Assembly: GCA_035574195.1 (NCBI GenBank)
Contig: DATLZE010000090.1
Span: 1 to 11,010 of the forward strand
Direction of reading: 5' to 3'
Origin: SG8-41 sp035574195
GTDB taxonomy: Bacteria > Pseudomonadota > Gammaproteobacteria > Burkholderiales > SG8-41
Length of the DNA: 11,010 nt
In this document: positions 1 to 6,860 of the stretch, piece by piece
How the letters are laid out: the number at the start of each line of letters is the position of its first letter
How positions within the stretch are numbered: the first letter of the stretch is position 1
The notes under the pieces: model-generated
What the model was told of the DNA's origin: nothing
Seen by the model: only the letters and a program-made list of their open reading frames with translations
The model's database searches: none
Translations under genes and position numbers: made by a program

Positions 1-196
1 CACCAGCGCCTCGCTCGCCGAGAAAATGCGCGTCTGCCTCGCGGCACGAGGAGTGAATCCACGCATCGCCGTCATCGCGACCTCGGGCGGAGACGCCGAG
101 CGTGCATGGCTCAAGGAATTCGGCGCGGCTTACATCTGCGACGCGCTCGACGAGGTGACCGACGCCTTGTTCCGCTCCGTGCGAAGCGTGCTGTAG
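1..196 (+). CDS. 3' end of an unidentified gene (possibly an RCK/TrkA-N-like nucleotide-binding domain)
   Basis: The frame is open from base 2 and ends at TAG 194-196, giving about 64 C-terminal residues. The start lies outside the window. The visible part alternates hydrophobic beta-like stretches (RIAVIATSGG) and helices (DAERAWLKEFGAAYICDAL). This would fit the last third of a Rossmann-like domain such as the TrkA-N/RCK modules of cation channels, or a receiver-like domain. No catalytic motif is visible, so the family is a guess. It converges with the minus-strand ORF that follows; the two stop codons are 4 bp apart with no obvious terminator between them. Confidence 0.6.
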   Translation, partial: TSASLAEKMRVCLAARGVNPRIAVIATSGGDAERAWLKEFGAAYICDALDEVTDALFRSVRSVL

Positions 197-200
197 CTTT

Positions 201-830
201 TTACGCGCCTCTGAAATACTCGAGCGTTTGCCGGTATCCGGCGCCGATCAGCTCCACGGTGTGACTGAAATCGAGAGACCGATATGCCGGGGGAACGAGG
301 GCTGCACGACGTGGACTTGCATGGACTCGCCGGATCGCTCCAGTTCCACGTTGTATTCGCGGTCGAATGCGATGGAAAGACTGCGCCCCAGTATCCCGAG
401 CAAGCCTGAAAGCAAGCCGGGCGCGCTCGGACAGCACACGCACTGGATCATCAATGAGTGCCGGGCGCCGAGCGCTTTCGCCTCGTTGAGCGGGACGTTG
501 TTTGCGACACCGCCGTCCACATACCGATGATCTCCGATGCGAACCGGAGGGAAGAAAACCGGCAGGCTGAGGCTCGCGGCGAGCGGTTCGATGATGTCTC
601 CGGGGCCGCGCCAGTGGACCGCTTTGCCCAGTTGTAAATCGGTCGTGATGATCGTCAACGGAATTCGCAGATCCTCGAAACGCGTCTCGGGCAAAGTGCG
701 CCGGAGCAGCTCTCGCGGAAGGATCCAGCGTGTATAGACCGGGATGGTTGCGCGGCTGGAGCAGCCCCTTCCAGTTCCAGTGGATGGCGTCCCGGCGACG
801 GACGCTGACCCGTAGCTTGGCAAGCTCGTC
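201..830 (-). pseudogene. Patatin-like phospholipase remnant (C-terminal half, two frameshifts)
   Basis: Three collinear pieces in two frames together spell the C-terminal half of a bacterial patatin-like lipid hydrolase. The first piece (about 830-720) ends in NHPGLYTLDP. The middle piece (about 720-277, the other frame) contains IPLTIITTDLQLGK and the catalytic DGG motif at 509-517 (YVDGGVANNVPLNEA). The last piece (about 277-201, back in the first frame) contains LDFSHTVELI and GYRQTLEYF. The N-terminal half with the oxyanion glycines and the GxSxG nucleophile is absent, so the enzyme cannot work. The missing part has been replaced by the MerE-like coding sequence, so the junction is a probable deletion or insertion breakpoint. 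The family assignment rests on the DGG region and surrounding sequence. Confidence 0.75.
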
Positions 831-1097
831 TGCCGCGCTGTGTAACGAGTGTTTTTCCGGATCGTTGCCGTCATCCTTGTCCAGCAGCCGCCAAGTGGCG
901 AGCGCCGATAACAGAAAGACCGGCAGCAAGAGCAGGAAAGCAAACCCCAGGTTTTGCGAAAGGAAAGCGCCGGCCGCGGTTGCCGAGAGCAGAAGCAGCA
1001 GGATCGGAAGGTGGCAGGGGCGGGTCAGCACCGTGATCGCCCCCATGAAGCAGGTCATGATCCCGCGCACGGGAGAAGTCGTATTCGTCGTGTCCAT
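201..1097 (-). CDS. merE: MerE-like small mercury transporter, reading frame fused to patatin debris
   Basis: The ATG at 1097 follows an AAGG-type ribosome site and lies 13 bp after the merC-like stop, so it is the last gene of the mer operon. Residues 1 to about 78 have the size and layout of MerE: two membrane helices (about 17-46 and 50-71) and the signature GAITVLTRPCHLPIL. In typical MerE proteins the motif reads CPCHLPI. Here the first Cys is Arg26 (codon CGC, one base from TGC), leaving Cys28. MerE normally stops near residue 78, but this frame has no stop until TAA 201-203. From about residue 90 it reads patatin sequence for some 35 residues, then out-of-frame sequence, then patatin again at the extreme C-terminus. 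I see a MerE-like gene that lost its stop by fusing to a dead neighbour. Whether it still transports Hg(II) is uncertain. Confidence 0.65.
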   Translation of the reverse strand: MDTTNTTSPVRGIMTCFMGAITVLTRPCHLPILLLLLSATAAGAFLSQNLGFAFLLLLPVFLLSALATWRLLDKDDGNDPEKHSLHSAADELAKLRVSVRRRDAIHWNWKGLLQPRNHPGLYTLDPSARAAPAHFARDAFRGSANSVDDHHDRFTTGQSGPLARPRRHHRTARREPQPAGFLPSGSHRRSSVCGRRCRKQRPAQRGESARRPALIDDPVRVLSERARLAFRLARDTGAQSFHRIRPRIQRGTGAIRRVHASPRRAALVPPAYRSLDFSHTVELIGAGYRQTLEYFRGA

Positions 1098-1110
1098 CCT
1101 TCATATCCCT

Positions 1111-1482
1111 TCAGCGAAACTGGCGCGGAGACGCTCGCGCTCTGCGCCTGTTCCAGAAATCCCACACGCTGCCGGAGATCAGAACGGCGAGACCGGCATA
1201 CACCAATGCCGGGTGGATCCACAAGCTGGCGAAGGCCACGAGTGCCCCGGCAAGGCCCGTCCAGAACGGGGTGAGATTGCCGTGAGATCGCGTCGAGGTA
1301 TAGAGCAGCCAAACGCTCAGCGCCAGCAGCCCGAAGTAAAGCGGGATGAGGAAAGCGTCATTGATCAGGAAGCTCGCGCCGATCGCGGTGAGCACCGACA
1401 GCGCTGGCGGCACGCCCAGGCAGCAGGCGCCCGCGAAACCCGCGCCGAGGGATGAAGCGAGTTGTTTCAGGAGCGCGTTCAT
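1111..1482 (-). CDS. merC: MerC-like inner-membrane mercury transport protein
   Basis: This 123-residue protein has four predicted membrane helices (roughly 13-38, 44-62, 70-88, 91-107). A vicinal Cys pair (Cys20-Cys21, GACCLGVPPAL) sits inside the first helix, which is the hallmark of mer inner-membrane importers that accept Hg(II) and pass it to MerA. Four helices favour MerC over MerT, which has three, although the GACCLG region also resembles MerT. It has no cytoplasmic Cys pair in the C-terminal half; the tail is Arg-rich (RRRARASPRQFR). The ATG at 1482 is one base after the merA TGA, so translation is probably coupled. No MerT is present in the window, so this and the MerE-like ORF are the likely Hg(II) import route. 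Confidence 0.75.
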   Translation of the reverse strand: MNALLKQLASSLGAGFAGACCLGVPPALSVLTAIGASFLINDAFLIPLYFGLLALSVWLLYTSTRSHGNLTPFWTGLAGALVAFASLWIHPALVYAGLAVLISGSVWDFWNRRRARASPRQFR

Positions 1483-1483
1483 G

Positions 1484-3124
1484 TCAGCCGGCGCAGCAGG
1501 AGAGCTGCTTCACGTCCTTGGTGAAGGTCTGGGCACAGAGCTTCAGCCCCTCGGCCATCACCAGGTACGGGAAGATTTCGTTGCCGAGCGCCTCCACCGT
1601 CATTCGATGACGGATCGCCAGCACCGCGGTCTGGATGATCTCGCCCGCCTCCGGCGCGAGGATCTGCGCGCCGAGCAGCCGCCCGGTTTCCGCCTCGGCG
1701 AGCAGCTTGATGAATCCGCGCGTGTCGAAGTTGGCGAGCGCGCGCGGGACGTTGTCGAGAGTGAGCTTTCGGACGTTGACGGCGATACCACGTTCGCGCG
1801 CGCTGCGCTCGTTCAGGCCCACCGTCGCCACCTGCGGGTCGGTGAACACGACCGCCGGCATCGCTGACAGCTCGAGCACTGCATCGCCCCCGGTCATGTT
1901 GATTGCCGCCCGGGTGCCGCCGGCGGCCGCCACGTACACGAACTGCGGATGGCTCGTGCAGTCGCCGGCGGCATAGACGCCCGGCACGTTGGTTTCCAGA
2001 CGCTCGTTGACCTCGATCGCGCCGTTGCTGAGCGTTTTGACGCCGATCGCGTCCAGACCGAGATCGGCGGTGTTGGGACGGCGGCCCGTTGCGGCCAGCA
2101 GCCGATCGCCGGTAAAGGTTTTACCGTTGCCAGCGATCTGAAAGCGGCCGTCGCGATGAGTCACCGACTCAGTCTTGAACCCGGTGTGGACCTCGATGCC
2201 CTCGGCTTCCAGCGCCTCGCGCAGACCGTGGCCGATGTCCTCGTCTTCGATTGGCAGCAGGCGGTCCAGCAGCTCCAGCACTGTCACGCGCGCGCCGAGC
2301 CGGGCAAAGGCCTGGCCGAGCTCCAGTCCGACGGCGGAGCCGCCCAGAACGATCAGGTGGCGTGGAATCGCATCCGCCGCCAGCGCTTCGGTCGAGCTCC
2401 AGAAGGGCGTGTCCTCAAGCCCCGGGATCGGAGGCACCGCGGGCGATGCCCCCGCCGCGATCAGCACGCGGTCGGCACGGATTTCCTGCGTCGCGCCTTC
2501 CTCGCGCCGCACTTCAAGCACGGTGGGCGCCTTGAATCGGACACGGCCGCGCATGAATGCGATGCCTGGATTGCCGTCAAGGATGCTCTGGTATTTCGCT
2601 TGCCGGAGCTCTTCCACGCGCGCCTGCTGCTGGGCGAGCATCCGGCGCCGGTCGAGCGCGAGCGCCGTCTTGCCCACTCCGTCGAAGCCATGGTGCCGCG
2701 CCTCGTGCACGATGTGCGCGCCGCGGATCATGATCTTGGAGGGCACGCAGCCCACGTTGACGCAAGTGCCGCCCAGGGTTCCATGCTCGATCATCGTCAC
2801 GCGCGCCCCTTCCTCGACGGCGCGAATGGCACAGGCGAAAGCCGCAGAGCCGCTGCCGATGATCGCGACGTGAATCCCGGAATCTCCGGCGCGACGCGGT
2901 AGATGGCTGCCCTCGTCCACCAGTTCCGCCCCGTAACCCTTGGCCGCCACCGCGCGAAAAAGCGTATCCGTTTCCACCGGGCCTTGCGTCCGAATGCGGG
3001 CCAGCCCATCCTCATAGGAAACCCGGGCCTCCTGGACACCGGAAACACCCAACAGGGCTTTCTCGACGGTGCGAGCGCAATGGTCGCAGGTCATGCCGGT
3101 AATTCGTAGAGTATGAGCACTCAT
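1484..3124 (-). CDS. merA: Mercuric reductase MerA with N-terminal HMA domain
   Basis: MerA is a cytoplasmic flavoenzyme that reduces Hg(II) to volatile Hg(0) with NADPH. The protein has 546 residues (Tn501 MerA has about 561). An HMA domain occupies residues 1-70 with GMTCDHC (Cys13, Cys16). The FAD-binding IIGSGSAAFA follows at about 88-97. The redox-active pair is GGTCVNVGC (Cys121, Cys126). An NADPH-binding segment (VLGGSAVGLELGQ) and the FAD-site motif VYAAGDC are present. The C-terminal DVKQLSCCAG carries the vicinal Hg-binding Cys543-Cys544. All catalytic cysteines are intact. I chose ATG 3124 because the HMA domain begins there and GGGAAAG lies just upstream. The longer frame to 3208 only reads antisense-like sequence inside merP. 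The start is 1 base after the merP stop and the end is 1 base before merC, so the genes form one operon. Confidence 0.97.
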   Translation of the reverse strand: MSAHTLRITGMTCDHCARTVEKALLGVSGVQEARVSYEDGLARIRTQGPVETDTLFRAVAAKGYGAELVDEGSHLPRRAGDSGIHVAIIGSGSAAFACAIRAVEEGARVTMIEHGTLGGTCVNVGCVPSKIMIRGAHIVHEARHHGFDGVGKTALALDRRRMLAQQQARVEELRQAKYQSILDGNPGIAFMRGRVRFKAPTVLEVRREEGATQEIRADRVLIAAGASPAVPPIPGLEDTPFWSSTEALAADAIPRHLIVLGGSAVGLELGQAFARLGARVTVLELLDRLLPIEDEDIGHGLREALEAEGIEVHTGFKTESVTHRDGRFQIAGNGKTFTGDRLLAATGRRPNTADLGLDAIGVKTLSNGAIEVNERLETNVPGVYAAGDCTSHPQFVYVAAAGGTRAAINMTGGDAVLELSAMPAVVFTDPQVATVGLNERSARERGIAVNVRKLTLDNVPRALANFDTRGFIKLLAEAETGRLLGAQILAPEAGEIIQTAVLAIRHRMTVEALGNEIFPYLVMAEGLKLCAQTFTKDVKQLSCCAG

Positions 3125-3125
3125 G

Positions 3126-3422
3126 TCACTTTCCCTTTTTGACCTTGGAAGGATAACCGGCGTCCTTGGTCGCCTTGAGCAGGGCTTCGACGCTGGTCTT
3201 CGTGTCATCGAAAGTGACCACAGCTTCTGCTTTCTCGAGGCTTACGTCGGCCTTCGTCACGCCGTCGATCCTGGTCAGCGATCTCGTCACGGAGATCACG
3301 CACGCCTGTCACGTCATCCCCGAGACGGCGAGCGTGACGGTCTTGATCTCCGCCAGCGCGGCGGTCGCGAAGAGGGCGGCCGCAGCGCAGCACGCGGCGA
3401 GCGATCGGGGCAATCGTTTCAT
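3126..3422 (-). CDS. merP: MerP, periplasmic Hg(II)-binding protein with in-frame TGA at the first metal-site Cys (probable selenocysteine)
   Basis: Reading TGA as one residue gives a 98-aa protein (Tn501 MerP has 91). Residues 1-24 are a signal peptide ending ALFATAALA. The rest is one HMA domain: EIKTVTLAVSGMT, then TGA (codon 38, bases 3311-3309), then QACVISVTRSL, IDGVTKADV, AVVTFDDTKTS and DAGYPSKVKKGK. Normal MerP reads GMTCxxC here, so the TGA replaces exactly the first metal-binding Cys, giving UxxC with Cys41. There is no frameshift or second stop, and both sides align with MerP throughout. A hairpin at 3278-3299 sits where a bacterial SECIS would. The ATG at 3422 has CCGGAG upstream. 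The gene lies 39 bp after the ccdA-like gene and 1 base before merA. The alternative is a point nonsense mutation (TGC to TGA). Annotation tools that treat TGA as a stop will miss or split this gene. Confidence 0.8.
3278..3299 (-). other. Candidate bacterial SECIS element inside merP
   Basis: Counting the U of UGA as 1, nucleotides 13-20 (GUGAUCUC) pair with 27-34 (GAGAUCGC) to give an 8-bp stem with one G-U wobble. They close a 6-nt loop CGUGAC. The loop has G and U at positions 2-3, like the GU that SelB recognises in the E. coli fdhF loop. The loop G lies 18 nt after the UGA, within the 16-37 nt window described for bacterial SECIS elements. The hairpin is in the coding region directly downstream of the UGA, as in bacteria generally. 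I paired it by eye; no folding energy was computed. Confidence 0.6.
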
Positions 3423-3461
3423 GGTCGGGCTCCGGTTAGAGCGGCACGCAGGTTTCCGGCC

Positions 3462-4199
3462 TCACTTCAGAATCAGCCGGTCGATCGCCGGCGCGAGACC
3501 GGCGTAAAAGGCGCTCAGATAGAAGAAGTACAGCGCGGCGAGCAGCACGAGCAGGCCGCCGGCAAACTCGATTCGCCGGACGAGCGGCGCGAACCGCGGC
3601 ACGAGCTTCACGAGGTCGGTTGCCACGGCCGCAACGACGAGCGGGGCGCCGCGCGCGATGCCGAAGACGAACATCAGCGCCGCGCCGAGCCAGGCCGATC
3701 CCGTCGCCGCGGCCGCGCCGAGGATCGGCAGCGTCATCGGCGTGCACGCCGGGCAGGTCGAAAACCCGAACGGAATCCCCAGGCCGTACGCTCCGCCGAA
3801 GGATTTCAGCTCGCGCGGTTTCGCGTCGAGCCGCAGCCACGGCACCCGTATGACACGCAGCAACGCCAGGCCGATCGCAGCGAGGAGCAGTCCGATCAGC
3901 AGGTTCATGAGCGCGAGCTTTTCGGCGAGCGCGGCGATCACCGCTTGCCCGAAGAAGCCGAACAGCGCGCCGATCAGCGCGTCGGCGCTCGCGAGGCCCA
4001 GCACGAATCCGAGCGCGAACAGCAGCCCCCGGCGCGCCTTCGGGGACTCGGCAGTGCGCGCGGCGACGGAGCCCACTACGACCGAGTACATGGGAAGCGA
4101 GCTCGGGGCGACTCCCATCAGCAAACCCGCGGCGGCCACGATCAGGACTGCGGTCAACGAGGCCGCCGAGACATGCTCAAGTTGTGCAATCAGTTCCAT
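3462..4199 (-). CDS. CcdA/DsbD-type membrane thiol-redox protein, first gene of the mer operon
   Basis: This 245-residue protein has about six membrane helices and the overall layout of the CcdA/DsbD transmembrane family, which moves electrons from cytoplasmic thioredoxin to periplasmic thiols. The second signature is strong: GIPFGFSTCPACTP with Cys149 and Cys152. The first signature, usually containing a P-C-x-L-P type motif in helix 1, reads GVAPSSLPMYSVV, so the expected Cys is Ser33 (AGC). The protein therefore has a CxxC in one helix but lacks the partner Cys of classic CcdA. ATG 4199 is chosen because the helix-rich protein begins there; a TTG at 4226 has no ribosome site, and GTG 4202 is possible. 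It is followed 39 bp later by merP. Its position suggests it keeps the MerP metal site reduced, or replaces MerT as the membrane partner. Both are inferences. Confidence 0.8.
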   Translation of the reverse strand: MELIAQLEHVSAASLTAVLIVAAAGLLMGVAPSSLPMYSVVVGSVAARTAESPKARRGLLFALGFVLGLASADALIGALFGFFGQAVIAALAEKLALMNLLIGLLLAAIGLALLRVIRVPWLRLDAKPRELKSFGGAYGLGIPFGFSTCPACTPMTLPILGAAAATGSAWLGAALMFVFGIARGAPLVVAAVATDLVKLVPRFAPLVRRIEFAGGLLVLLAALYFFYLSAFYAGLAPAIDRLILK

Positions 4200-4323
4200 C
4201 ACGCAGGCCTGCCGGTGTCTTCGCAAAAGAGGGGACCGTAAGGACGGGCGAACCCTTCATCGCCGTCGAGCGCTTCGCGACCTCCGGATCGGAGACTTCC
4301 GTGTGATGAAACGGATCCGCTGT

Positions 4324-4346
4324 CCTTCCGGTAACTGGAGCTTCAA
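4324..4346 (-). promoter_or_regulatory. Candidate MerR/CueR-type operator for the ccdA-merPAC operon
   Basis: On the plus strand 4324-4339 reads CCTTCCGGTAACTGGA. It resembles the CueR-family dyad (a CCTTCC half site, a central GTAAC, and a GGA(AGG) half site), with the second half eroded. Read on the minus strand, TTGAAG (4346-4341) lies directly in front as a possible -35, 19 bp before the expected -10. The -10 itself is poor (AGCGGA). The match is to a consensus I recall, not to a search result. Confidence 0.35.
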
Positions 4347-4352
4347 GCTCCA
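4336..4352. repeat. Perfect 17-bp palindrome TGGAGCTT-c-AAGCTCCA
   Basis: Two 8-bp arms are separated by one base. The outer hexamer TGGAGC/GCTCCA is related to the TGGAGC half site in the ATPase promoter, but the half-site spacing differs (5 bases between them here against 2 there). No U-tract follows, so a terminator is unlikely. An operator is the better guess. It overlaps the possible -35 of the CueR-like site. Confidence 0.6.
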
Positions 4353-4392
4353 TCGGCTCAGGCCGGCCTGCCCGTCATGCTGATTTCGGATT

Positions 4393-6828
4393 TCACCTCA
4401 AGGGGCGCCCGACGCTCAGGATGGCATCGAAGAACAACCGCGGCCGCCCCCACAGCGAGTTGAAGAAGATCGCGGTGACGCTCGCCGCCATCGCCGCCAT
4501 CGCCCACACCGGATAGACGAGGCCGGTCGCGGCGAGCGGCACCCCGATGCCGTTGAATAGAAACGCGAGCGTCACGTTTTGCAGCATCTTGCGATAGCTC
4601 GCACGGCTGATTTCCCGCGCCTCCACGAGCGCTGCGAGCCGCGAAGCGAGGATGATGATGTCAGCCGAATCGAGCGCGATGTCGGTGCCGCTGCCCATCG
4701 CGATGCCGACGTCGGCCTGCATGAGCGCCGGCGCGTCGTTGATGCCGTCGCCGACCATCGCGACCCGCCCGCGCGCCTGGAGCCGCCGCACGATCGCGGC
4801 CTTCTCGCCGGGAAGCACGCCTGCGTGCACCGTCTCGATACCGAGCTGCGCCGCGATCGCCCGCGCGGCGCGCTCGTTGTCGCCGGTGACGAGCACCGGC
4901 ACGAGGCCCGCCGCGCGCAGCGCAGCGACCGCCGCTCGTGCATCGGGGCGCAGGCGGTCGCCCAACGCGATGAGTCCCAGGCAACGGCCGCCTCGCGCAA
5001 CGGCGATGACAGTGAGAGCGTCCTGTTCCAGCCCCGCGATGCGCGAGGCGAGCGCGGAGAGATCAACGCCGCGCTCCGCGAGGAAGCGCGGGCTGCCGAC
5101 CAACGTGTCGGCGCCGCCAATGCGCGCGGCGACGCCCCGGCCCGGAATCGCTTCGAAGTCGTCCACGGCGGGCGGCGTCACGCCGCGCTCGAATGCGGCC
5201 TGCACGACGGCGCGCGCAAGCGCGTGCTCGGAGGCGGACTCCGCTGCGGCTGCGATCGCGAGCAACTCGCTCTCGTCGGTGCCGGCGGCCACGATCTCGC
5301 GCAACGCAGGGCGGCCCTCGGTGAGCGTGCCGGTCTTGTCGAGCACGATGGTCTCCACGAGGCGATAGCCCTGGAACGCTTCGCCGGTGCGCATCAGGAT
5401 CCCGCGCTCCGCCGCTTCGCCCGCGCCGCGAACGATGGAAAGCGGCGCGGAGATGCCCACCGCGCACGGATAGCCCATCACGAGCACGCTCAGCGCCGCG
5501 AACACGGCGCGCTCGAGGTCGGCGTACCCGGCGAGGAGATAGGAGCCCAGCGACCAGCCGAGAGCGGCTAGGAGCGCCACCGCGAGGACCAGCGGGGCGT
5601 AGACCCGCAGCACGCGGTCGACGAGGTGCAAAATACCGGGCTTCAATGCCCGTGCATCCTCGACCTCGCGCGCGACGCGGTAGAGAAAGGACTCCTCGCC
5701 CACCGCTGTCACGCGCACGAGCAGCGTGCCCGTGCCGTTGATCGAGCCCCCGACCACGGCATCGCCCGGGACGCGCTCGACCGGGATCGGCTCGCCCGTG
5801 ACGAGCGCGAGATCCACCGCGGAGCGCCCCTCGAGCACCACGCCGTCCACCGGGACCCGCTCGCCGGGCCGGATGCGCACCCGATCGCCGACCGTGACGC
5901 TCTCGACCGGCACTTCCGCTTCGCGGCCGTCGCGCACGACGCGCGCCACGTCCGGCCGCAGGTCGAGCAGGCGCTTCACCGCCTGGGAGCTTCTGGTCTT
6001 GACGATGAGCGAAAGCCACTCCGAAAACAGGTGATAGGTGGAAACCAGCACCGCAACTGCGAAGAAAGCGGCGGTGGGATAGCCCTCGCGGCCGAGCGCG
6101 AGCCCGAAGGCGCCGCCGGCGAGCCCCGCGAGCGCCGCGGCCTCGAGCAGCACATGCTGGTTGAGAATGCCGCGCCGCACCGACTGGAGCGCCATCTTGA
6201 AAATGTGCCGCCCCGTGCCGAACACGGTGGCGGCCGCGAGCACGGCCACGATCCACGGCACGGCGGCGGGCGCGAGCGCGCCTTCCACGCGCAGCATCAG
6301 TAAGCCGGCTGCCACGGCGGCGAGCGCGGCCGCCGTGGCGAGCGCCACCCCCGCGCCGCGCGACCAGAGCACGAGCGCGGCGAAGGCTGCCAAGCTTGCA
6401 GTGGCGATGGCGTCAATTCCCACCGACCAGGGCGCGGCGGGATTCACGATGAACGCGATCGCGGCAAGGCTCGTGGCGGTGGCGGCGAGAAAGCGCTGGC
6501 CTTCGCGCACGAGCTCGCGCTCCTCCTCGTCGAACGCGCGCAGCTTGCGCGGATCGTGCACCGTGTAGCCGATGTCGCGCAGCGTCTGCAACAGGTGCTC
6601 GGCCTGCACGCGGCGCGGATCGAATTCGACCAGCGCCTGCTCGTGGGTGAGGCTCACCGCGACCTTGTCCACGCCGGGCAGCCGCCCGAGCGCCTTCTCG
6701 ATCGTGCCGGTGCACAGCGAGCAGTGCAGCCCGCCGATGCGCGCGCGGATGCGGGCGCGGTCCGGCCGCGACGCAGGCTCCTCGCTCCACAGCTTCAGAG
6801 ACGGTTCGGCAAGGCTGGTGGTGGCCAT
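4393..6828 (-). CDS. P1B-type heavy-metal-translocating ATPase with unusual metal-site motifs
   Basis: This 811-residue protein carries every catalytic landmark of a P-type ATPase. The TGEP actuator motif is at 344-347, the phosphorylated Asp at 497 in DKTGTLTEG, TGDN at 648-651 and GDGIND at 693-698. An N-terminal HMA domain (about 25-92) carries GLHCSLC (Cys36, Cys39). Membrane helices flank these, with the metal-site helix at about 442-462 and two C-terminal helices at about 745-795. The intramembrane motif is YPC (453-455) instead of CPC, SPC or APC. The usual SEHPL is SEHAL (533-537). The last helices read LAFLFNG and MAASVTAIFFN, unlike the YN and MxxSS of Cu(I) pumps. The cargo cannot be assigned; Hg, Cd, Pb, Zn or Cu are all conceivable. 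ATG 6828 has GGAGG 7 bases upstream and a MerR-type promoter behind it. Confidence 0.93.
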   Translation of the reverse strand: MATTSLAEPSLKLWSEEPASRPDRARIRARIGGLHCSLCTGTIEKALGRLPGVDKVAVSLTHEQALVEFDPRRVQAEHLLQTLRDIGYTVHDPRKLRAFDEEERELVREGQRFLAATATSLAAIAFIVNPAAPWSVGIDAIATASLAAFAALVLWSRGAGVALATAAALAAVAAGLLMLRVEGALAPAAVPWIVAVLAAATVFGTGRHIFKMALQSVRRGILNQHVLLEAAALAGLAGGAFGLALGREGYPTAAFFAVAVLVSTYHLFSEWLSLIVKTRSSQAVKRLLDLRPDVARVVRDGREAEVPVESVTVGDRVRIRPGERVPVDGVVLEGRSAVDLALVTGEPIPVERVPGDAVVGGSINGTGTLLVRVTAVGEESFLYRVAREVEDARALKPGILHLVDRVLRVYAPLVLAVALLAALGWSLGSYLLAGYADLERAVFAALSVLVMGYPCAVGISAPLSIVRGAGEAAERGILMRTGEAFQGYRLVETIVLDKTGTLTEGRPALREIVAAGTDESELLAIAAAAESASEHALARAVVQAAFERGVTPPAVDDFEAIPGRGVAARIGGADTLVGSPRFLAERGVDLSALASRIAGLEQDALTVIAVARGGRCLGLIALGDRLRPDARAAVAALRAAGLVPVLVTGDNERAARAIAAQLGIETVHAGVLPGEKAAIVRRLQARGRVAMVGDGINDAPALMQADVGIAMGSGTDIALDSADIIILASRLAALVEAREISRASYRKMLQNVTLAFLFNGIGVPLAATGLVYPVWAMAAMAASVTAIFFNSLWGRPRLFFDAILSVGRPLR

Positions 6829-6860
6829 TTCAGGTCCTCCGCCGGTTCCGGATGAATGAC

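Larger units (their letters stand above)
4200..4392. other. Spacer between the ATPase stop and the ccdA-like start
   Basis: These 193 bases separate the ATPase stop from the next gene on the same strand. They contain the palindrome and MerR/CueR-like dyad listed separately. A 58-codon minus-strand frame (4353-4177) is also present; it has no good ribosome site and overlaps the ccdA-like start, so I do not call it. I see no U-tract terminator. Confidence 0.5.

Noticed and set aside
1346..2902. Plus-strand frames opposite merA and merC
   Set aside because: Antisense shadows; merA and merC have complete motifs and tight operon spacing on the minus strand.
3205..3393. Minus-strand frame across merP that avoids the TGA
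   Set aside because: It is out of frame with the MerP sequence and reads Arg/Asp-rich nonsense. The MerP frame with TGA read through has signal peptide and HMA motifs throughout.
4336..4352. Palindrome as a rho-independent terminator of the ATPase
   Set aside because: The arms leave only one unpaired base and no run of T follows on either strand.
4177..4353. 58-codon minus-strand frame (starts MELEAPVTGRTADPF) upstream of the ccdA-like gene
   Set aside because: It has no good ribosome site, overlaps the ccdA start, and its ATG lies within the palindrome. A faint YHS-like stretch (DPEVAKRS) is not enough to call a gene.
4579..5571. Long plus-strand open frames antisense to the ATPase
   Set aside because: High-GC third-position shadows of the ATPase with Arg/Ala/His-rich composition and no recognisable domain.
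5063..6256. 397-codon minus-strand frame within the ATPase
   Set aside because: Arg/Gly-rich out-of-frame shadow of the ATPase, which has all conserved motifs in its own frame.
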